This document shows, piece after piece, positions 5,666-9,496 of a stretch of DNA of 9,496 nt. Within the stretch, counting starts at the first letter, position 1, and every line of letters begins with the position of its first letter. This DNA comes from an uncultured Clostridia bacterium (GTDB taxonomy: Bacteria > Bacillota_A > Clostridia > Christensenellales > Aristaeellaceae): NCBI GenBank assembly GCA_947165745.1, contig CAMVBO010000036.1, forward strand, positions 1-9,496, read 5' to 3'. Below the pieces are notes generated by a model. The model saw nothing but the letters and a program-made list of their open reading frames with translations, had not been told where the DNA came from and made no database searches. Made by a program: the position numbers and the translations under genes.

Positions 5666-5681
5666 GTTCAGGGTGTATAAT
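5653..5681 (+). promoter_or_regulatory. Promoter of the ferredoxin gene
   Basis: A perfect -10 TATAAT (5676-5681) lies 17 bases after a weak -35 TTGCAT (5653-5658, three of six). The predicted transcript starts near 5688, giving a short leader before the ATG at 5713. The weak -35, inside a repeated motif, suggests regulation. Confidence 0.7.
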
Positions 5682-5712
5682 GATTTCAACGAAAAAACAG
5701 GAGGTACTTATC

Positions 5713-5883
5713 ATGGCTTATCAGATCAGTGACGAGTGCATCGCCTGCGGCGCGTGCGCTGAGGAATGCCCCGTTTCCGCCATCTCCGAGGGCGATGGCA
5801 AGTTCAACATCGACGCTGACACCTGTGTGTCCTGCGGCGCTTGCGCCGGCGTATGCCCCGTGGGCGCTCCCGCCGAGGCGTAA
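5713..5883 (+). CDS. Clostridial-type 2[4Fe-4S] ferredoxin
   Basis: A 56-residue soluble low-potential electron carrier, the exact size class of clostridial ferredoxins that serve pyruvate:ferredoxin oxidoreductase, hydrogenases and related enzymes. Two cluster motifs are complete: C9-I-A-C12-G-A-C15-A-E-E-C19-P and C38-V-S-C41-G-A-C44-A-G-V-C48-P. By the family rule one cluster uses Cys9, 12, 15 and 48, and the other Cys38, 41, 44 and 19. The start ATG at 5713 has AGGAGG at 5699-5704, 8 bases away; the longer frame upstream crosses the promoter. It is a monocistronic unit with its own promoter and terminator. Strict anaerobic metabolism of the host is a reasonable inference. Confidence 0.97.
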   Translation: MAYQISDECIACGACAEECPVSAISEGDGKFNIDADTCVSCGACAGVCPVGAPAEA

Positions 5884-5900
5884 TTGAACGGAACAAATCA

Positions 5901-5924
5901 AAACCCCGTTTCGGCGGGGTTTTT
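5901..5924 (+). terminator. Intrinsic terminator of the ferredoxin gene
   Basis: AAACCCCG (5901-5908) pairs with CGGGGTTT (5915-5922) around TTTCGG and runs into TTTTT. It lies 17 bases after the stop codon. Confidence 0.93.
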
Positions 5925-5987
5925 GTTGTCCCGCGGCCCTCGCCAGGCCTTGTGAAACGCCCATTTGCGGCAAACCTTCACATTATC

Positions 5988-6016
5988 TTGCAAATCATTT
6001 TCGATATTCTTACAAT
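5988..6016 (+). promoter_or_regulatory. Likely promoter of the SpoIID-like gene
   Basis: TTGCAA (5988-5993, four of six), a 17-base spacer and TACAAT (6011-6016, five of six). The transcript would start near 6023, leaving a leader of roughly 105 bases before the start at 6128. Confidence 0.65.
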
Positions 6017-6061
6017 TATATTCACCGGCAGGAAAACAGATGGCCAAATAGAATTTTTAAC

Positions 6062-6105
6062 AGGTGGGTCTGTCTATGGGTTTTTGGAATCCATGCGGCC
6101 CGCCT
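6062..6105 (+). ncRNA. Structured mRNA leader: two-part stem-loop before the SpoIID-like gene
   Basis: The outer stem AGGTGGGTC (6062-6070) pairs with GGCCCGCCT (6097-6105): nine pairs, two of them G-U. After a 5/2-base internal loop, the inner stem ATGGGTT (6076-6082) pairs with AATCCAT (6088-6094): seven pairs, one G-U, with loop TTTGG. It lies 13 bases before the GAGG ribosome binding site. It matches no riboswitch class I recognise and could be a simple stability or translation element. Confidence 0.4.
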
Positions 6106-6127
6106 ACCAAAGACGATCGAGGCCATC

Positions 6128-8851
6128 ATGCAAATGACGAAGCTGAGGAACATGGCAAACGCCTGCGCGCGCGCGTGGATTGCGGCGCTGGCGCTGTTGT
6201 TGTGCCTGGGCGCGTTCTCCGGCGGCGCGCTGGCGGAGGCGGACGGCATGGTCCGCGTGAAGCTGGCCCGACTGGGCTCGCCCCAGCGGATCGAAATGGT
6301 GGCCGACTGCGACTACTACCTTGCCGACGATCCCTCGGTGCGCCTGCCCGCGGGCACGGGCATCGCCATTGCCGCCCAGGACGGCAGTCTGACGCTCACC
6401 GCCGGGAATCGGGCGATTCCCCTGGGGGCCTCGGCCCAGCTGATGCGCAGCGTGCCCGGAAACACCGGCGCGCAATTCACCTTCCCGGCCCTGTCCGGCC
6501 GCTTCTGCGGCGATCTGGGCTTCTCCGTCAACGGCGATGTCATCACCACGGTGCTGCGCGTCTATGTGGAGGACTACCTCTACGGCGTGGTGGGCTATGA
6601 GATGGCCCCCACCAGCGGCCTGGAGGCGTTGAAGGCCCAGGCCATCGTGGCCCGGAACTACGCTCTGCGCCAGAAAAGCGCCCGCGCGAACGCCGCCTAC
6701 GACCTGATCGACTCCGGCGACGCGCTGAGCTATCGCGGCTTCAACAGCGCCTCGGAATACGCCGACGTGCTGAAGGCCGTGGACGCGACCCGAAACCAGG
6801 CGCTATACTACAACGGCAGCCCCGCCACCTGCTACTTCTGCGATTCCAACGGCGGCCAGATCGAATCCGCCGTCAACGCCGGCGGCGATCCCCTGCCCTA
6901 CAGCACCCTGCGGGACGACCCCTATGACTACGAGGGCGCCGGCGCGAAAAAGACCGCGTCGCTGCGCAAAGACGCCGAGGAGCTTTCCCCGGAACTGACC
7001 CGGGCGCTGCTGGCGGCCGCCGCCGACCCGCTGAAGGCCCAGGGTCTGACCCGCGAGCTTCGCGTGGACACCATTGAAGCCGTCTCCCCCGGCCGGTCCC
7101 GCTTCGAATCGCCCAGCCGCCTCTACGCCAGCCTGCTGTTTCAGCTGGCTGTCACCGGCGAGACCGACGCCGGCGAGGCCATCGCCGCTCGGGTCCAAGT
7201 GGAGATTCCCACCTACGGCGGCCTGGAAAACTGGTACGATCTGTCCATCAACGACGGGGACAACGAGACCGTGTGGGTCTCGGAGACCGACCGGAGCTTT
7301 GAAATCACCTTCCGGCGCAGCGGCTCCGGCCTGGGCATGAGCCGGCGCGGCGCACAGGTCATGGCCAAAAAAGGCTTCACCTGCCAGGAGATCCTGGAGT
7401 ATTACTATCCTGGCTGCGAGGTGCGCACCCTTGAACTGGCAGACGCCACCCGGGACGAGCAAAGCGCCTCCCGGGTCGCCGCCATCGCCAGCGCGAACCC
7501 CGTCGCCGACGCCCGACTGAGTCAAAAGACCCGGCTCTACGCCAACCCGGACGAGTCTGTGGCGGCAATCACCACCCTGCCCGCCGGGGCCACGGTGCAG
7601 GTCTACGCCGTGCAGGGCGACTGGGCCGCGCTGGGCAGCAGCGGGGTCTATGGCTTCGCCCACACCGACGCGCTGACGGACTTCGCGCTGGTGGGCGTCA
7701 CCGCCGCCCAGGTGAAGGACGAGACCCTGGCCAGGGTGGGCTCCGCCGTGGACGTGCTGCAGCTGCCCGTGGACGGCTCCAAGGCGCTGGATCGCCTGGC
7801 GGAAGGCGACACGGTGCGCCTGACCGGCTATACCGACGCCTGGGCCCAGGTGGCCACCGTCTCCGGCGCGGAGGGCTACATCCCCCGAATCGCGCTGACG
7901 CTCCAGGCCGAGGGCAGCGATGACGGCGAGATCATCACCGCGCCCCAGGGGCAAATTGCCCTGCTGACCGACGACGCCGGGCTGTATGTGAACGCAGACG
8001 ACACCGTCCGGCCCCATCAGGCGCTGGCTTCCGGCAGCTATGTGCAGCTGCTTGCCTACAACCGCGCCTGGGCCTATGTGCGCATGGAGGACGGCACGAC
8101 CGGCTATGTGAAGCTGGACAAGCTCTCCGTCGTGCGGCCGGAGCCCACGCCCGTCCCCGCCCGGGATGAGACCATCACGACGGTGGAGGGCGAGGTCTAT
8201 CGCTACGTCAACGCCAATGCCCTGCCGATGTTCGCCGAGCCCACCTCAGATTCCCCGGTGCTGGCCACCCTCGCCGCCGGTGAGCGGGTGCGCCTGGGGG
8301 CCTTCAACGACGAGTGGGCCTGCGTGCGCGCGAACGGTCTGACCGGCTTCGTGCTGCTGAGCGGGTTGACCGACGCGGCGCCGAGCCAGCCGAAGGTGGA
8401 AATCGACGGCGGCGACGTCACCGTGGTGGAGGGCGAGCAGTTCGCCACCGTCATTCGCGACGGCACGGCGCTCTATCCCGGCTGGGACGACGCCCAGGAA
8501 CCGCTGACCCGAATGAAGCAGGGCGAGCGGGTGCAGCTGGGCGCGTACAACAGCCGCTGGGCCTGCGTGCGCGTGGACGGCGTGACCGGCTTCGTGCCCA
8601 TCGAAGCGCTGGAGCTGAACGCCGCCGATGTCCCCGAAATGGACGACGACGTGTACTATCTGGAATGTGAGGCCGAAGCCACCGCCCGACTGGAGCTCTA
8701 TGAAAACGCGGACCTGACCGGCGAAGTGAAGGCGGAATTGAACAAAGGTTCCCGGCTGCACGTCTATGCCTTTAACCAGACCATCGCCTACGCGGAATAC
8801 AACGGCGCCCGCGGTTTCGTAGCGCTAAGATACCTGAACAAGGTCGACTGA
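6128..8851 (+). CDS. Secreted SpoIID/LytB-domain protein with six SH3-like repeats
   Basis: 907 residues. A signal peptide (KLRN charged start, hydrophobic core about 17-30, cleavage after GALA36) predicts export. The SpoIID domain (about 145-435) belongs to the family whose founder is a lytic transglycosylase cleaving denuded peptidoglycan during sporulation. VEDYLYGVVGYEMAPTSGLEALKAQAIVARNYAL holds the likely catalytic Glu158. SNGGQ (240-244) matches the SxSGG region, and GSGLGMSRRGAQ (399-410) replaces the common GHGVGMSQxGA, so the His is Ser here. Cys235 and Cys238 form a CxxC just before SNGG, where a zinc site has been reported in clostridial SpoIID. Six bacterial SH3-like repeats follow (about 463-515, 530-592, 607-669, 685-747, 765-829, 842-905), many ending in a W/Y-A-x-V...GF/YV pattern; a PEPTPVP linker precedes the fourth. 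B. subtilis SpoIID has about 340 residues, so this is probably a wall-acting relative rather than the sporulation protein. The start at 6128 has GAGG 5 bases away; ATG 6134 is an alternative. Confidence 0.88.
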   Translation: MQMTKLRNMANACARAWIAALALLLCLGAFSGGALAEADGMVRVKLARLGSPQRIEMVADCDYYLADDPSVRLPAGTGIAIAAQDGSLTLTAGNRAIPLGASAQLMRSVPGNTGAQFTFPALSGRFCGDLGFSVNGDVITTVLRVYVEDYLYGVVGYEMAPTSGLEALKAQAIVARNYALRQKSARANAAYDLIDSGDALSYRGFNSASEYADVLKAVDATRNQALYYNGSPATCYFCDSNGGQIESAVNAGGDPLPYSTLRDDPYDYEGAGAKKTASLRKDAEELSPELTRALLAAAADPLKAQGLTRELRVDTIEAVSPGRSRFESPSRLYASLLFQLAVTGETDAGEAIAARVQVEIPTYGGLENWYDLSINDGDNETVWVSETDRSFEITFRRSGSGLGMSRRGAQVMAKKGFTCQEILEYYYPGCEVRTLELADATRDEQSASRVAAIASANPVADARLSQKTRLYANPDESVAAITTLPAGATVQVYAVQGDWAALGSSGVYGFAHTDALTDFALVGVTAAQVKDETLARVGSAVDVLQLPVDGSKALDRLAEGDTVRLTGYTDAWAQVATVSGAEGYIPRIALTLQAEGSDDGEIITAPQGQIALLTDDAGLYVNADDTVRPHQALASGSYVQLLAYNRAWAYVRMEDGTTGYVKLDKLSVVRPEPTPVPARDETITTVEGEVYRYVNANALPMFAEPTSDSPVLATLAAGERVRLGAFNDEWACVRANGLTGFVLLSGLTDAAPSQPKVEIDGGDVTVVEGEQFATVIRDGTALYPGWDDAQEPLTRMKQGERVQLGAYNSRWACVRVDGVTGFVPIEALELNAADVPEMDDDVYYLECEAEATARLELYENADLTGEVKAELNKGSRLHVYAFNQTIAYAEYNGARGFVALRYLNKVD

Positions 8852-8877
8852 GCAATATCCAATACCGTTGCCCTTCT

Positions 8878-8904
8878 GTAGGGGCGCCGTTGCGGCGCCC
8901 CTAC
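8878..8904. repeat. Perfect 12-bp hairpin repeat between the two cell-wall genes
   Basis: GTAGGGGCGCCG (8878-8889) and CGGCGCCCCTAC (8893-8904) pair perfectly around TTG. No T-run follows, so it is not a standard terminator. Hairpins of the GTAGGGGCG type are dispersed in many bacterial genomes, suggesting a REP/MITE-like repeat. It lies between the SpoIID-like stop (8851) and the next start (8939), where it may attenuate read-through or protect the upstream mRNA. Confidence 0.7.
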
Positions 8905-8938
8905 GACTACAACGACTTGAAGCAAGGATTTTCCAGCC

Positions 8939-9496
8939 ATGAAGATACGAAAAGCACTGTCATTGATTGCCCTGTCGTCGTTCCTCCTCACCTCCGCCCT
9001 GGCCGACCCGGTGGATACCGAATACCTGGTGAACATGACCCCGGCCGAGGTGTCCGCGCTGGAGCAGCGGCTGAACGATCTGGGCTACATGACCGGCGAA
9101 AGCGACGGCACGTTCGACGCCGACACCCGCGCGGCGCTGGAGAGCTTTCAGCAGGCCAACGGGCTGGAGGTGACCGGCGAGGCCGACGCTGACACGCTGG
9201 ATCGGCTGGACAGCGCCGACGCCCTGTCCCGCCAGGGCTACTTGGCCCGCTTCGCCAACGCCTATGCCCAGATGACGCCCCTATCGAAGGGCAGCACCAG
9301 CAACGACGTGCTCTCGGTGCAGCGCAAGCTGAAGGAATACGGCTATCTGCTGGGCGACCCCGACGGCGCGTTCGGGGACAGCACCCAGCAGGCGGTTGAG
9401 CGCTTTCAAATGGTCAACGGCCTGCCCGTGACCGGCGTGGCTGACGGCGCGGTGCTGATGCGGCTGATGGCGGACTCCCCCATCACCTGGCCCGCC
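8939..9496 (+). CDS. Secreted peptidoglycan-binding-domain protein (3' end outside window)
   Basis: 186 codons are visible without a stop. A signal peptide (MKIRKALSLIALSSFLLTSALA, cleavage after Ala22) predicts export. Two PGBD (PF01471-type) repeats follow. The first (about 35-91) contains LEQRLNDLGYMTGESDG, FDADTRAALESFQ and GLEVTGEADADTLDRL. The second (about 118-177) contains SNDVLSVQRKLKEYGYLLGDPDG, FGDSTQQAVERFQ and GLPVTGVADGAVLMRL. Both keep the LG/YGY...DG.F...T..A...FQ..NGL.VTG core of the fold. PGBD repeats usually anchor an enzymatic domain such as an amidase, peptidase or L,D-transpeptidase; any such domain would lie beyond 9496. The start ATG at 8939 has AAGGA about 10 bases upstream. 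The gene is 87 bases from the SpoIID-like stop on the same strand, with a repeat hairpin between, so co-transcription is likely but not certain. Confidence 0.9.
   Translation, partial: MKIRKALSLIALSSFLLTSALADPVDTEYLVNMTPAEVSALEQRLNDLGYMTGESDGTFDADTRAALESFQQANGLEVTGEADADTLDRLDSADALSRQGYLARFANAYAQMTPLSKGSTSNDVLSVQRKLKEYGYLLGDPDGAFGDSTQQAVERFQMVNGLPVTGVADGAVLMRLMADSPITWPA

Noticed and set aside
5951..5982. TGTGAA...TTCACA inverted repeat resembling a CRP-type site
   Set aside because: The half sites are separated by 20 bases rather than the 6 expected for CRP/FNR-type operators, and the centre is not symmetrical.
6803..8017. 404-codon minus-strand open frame inside the SpoIID-like gene
   Set aside because: Gly/Val-rich product without recognisable domains, no ribosome binding site, fully antisense to a well-supported gene.

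Overview
The window reads as a chromosomal segment from a GC-rich member of the Bacillota, most likely a gut-type Clostridia lineage (Oscillospirales or Christensenellales-like). This is inferred from the ylxM-ffh-rpsP-khpA gene order, a 56-residue clostridial 2[4Fe-4S] ferredoxin, consensus sigma-A promoters with AGGAGG-type ribosome binding sites, and a SpoIID-family cell-wall protein. Species cannot be named from the sequence alone. Ten genes are supported; the first and last are cut by the window edges.

Layout. (1) 1-776: the 3' third of thrS (threonyl-tRNA synthetase), closed by an intrinsic terminator. (2) 854-2110: a cytoplasmic family GH27 glycoside hydrolase (alpha-galactosidase type). 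(3) 2125-2242: a non-coding element with terminal inverted repeats, resembling a MITE, between the convergent GH27 and msrC genes. (4) 2249-2876: msrC (free methionine-R-sulfoxide reductase, minus strand) and a divergent promoter region with two near-perfect sigma-A promoters back to back and a 14-bp perfect palindrome between them. (5) 2877-5362: the protein-targeting and translation cluster ylxM, ffh, rpsP, khpA. It is interrupted between ffh and rpsP by G-rich/C-rich heptamer arrays in inverted orientation and ended by a strong terminator directly after khpA, so the rimM-trmD-rplS genes that usually follow are absent. (6) 5363-5924: a long AT-richer regulatory region with 23-nt-spaced direct repeats, a promoter, a ferredoxin gene and its terminator. 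(7) 5988-9496: a promoter, a structured leader, a 907-residue secreted SpoIID-like protein with six SH3-like repeats, and a secreted protein with two peptidoglycan-binding domains that runs off the right edge.

Functionally, ylxM/ffh serve the signal recognition particle, rpsP and khpA serve the small ribosomal subunit and RNA binding, and the last two genes form a plausible cell-wall pair: a glycan-strand-cleaving candidate with wall-binding repeats, and a wall-binding protein whose effector domain may lie beyond the window.

No phage, CRISPR, toxin-antitoxin or defence system is seen. The less ordinary content is non-coding: the heptamer arrays with quadruplex-forming potential, the divergent promoter palindrome, the repeats upstream of the ferredoxin gene, and the leader hairpin of the SpoIID-like gene. 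None of these is proven to be functional.
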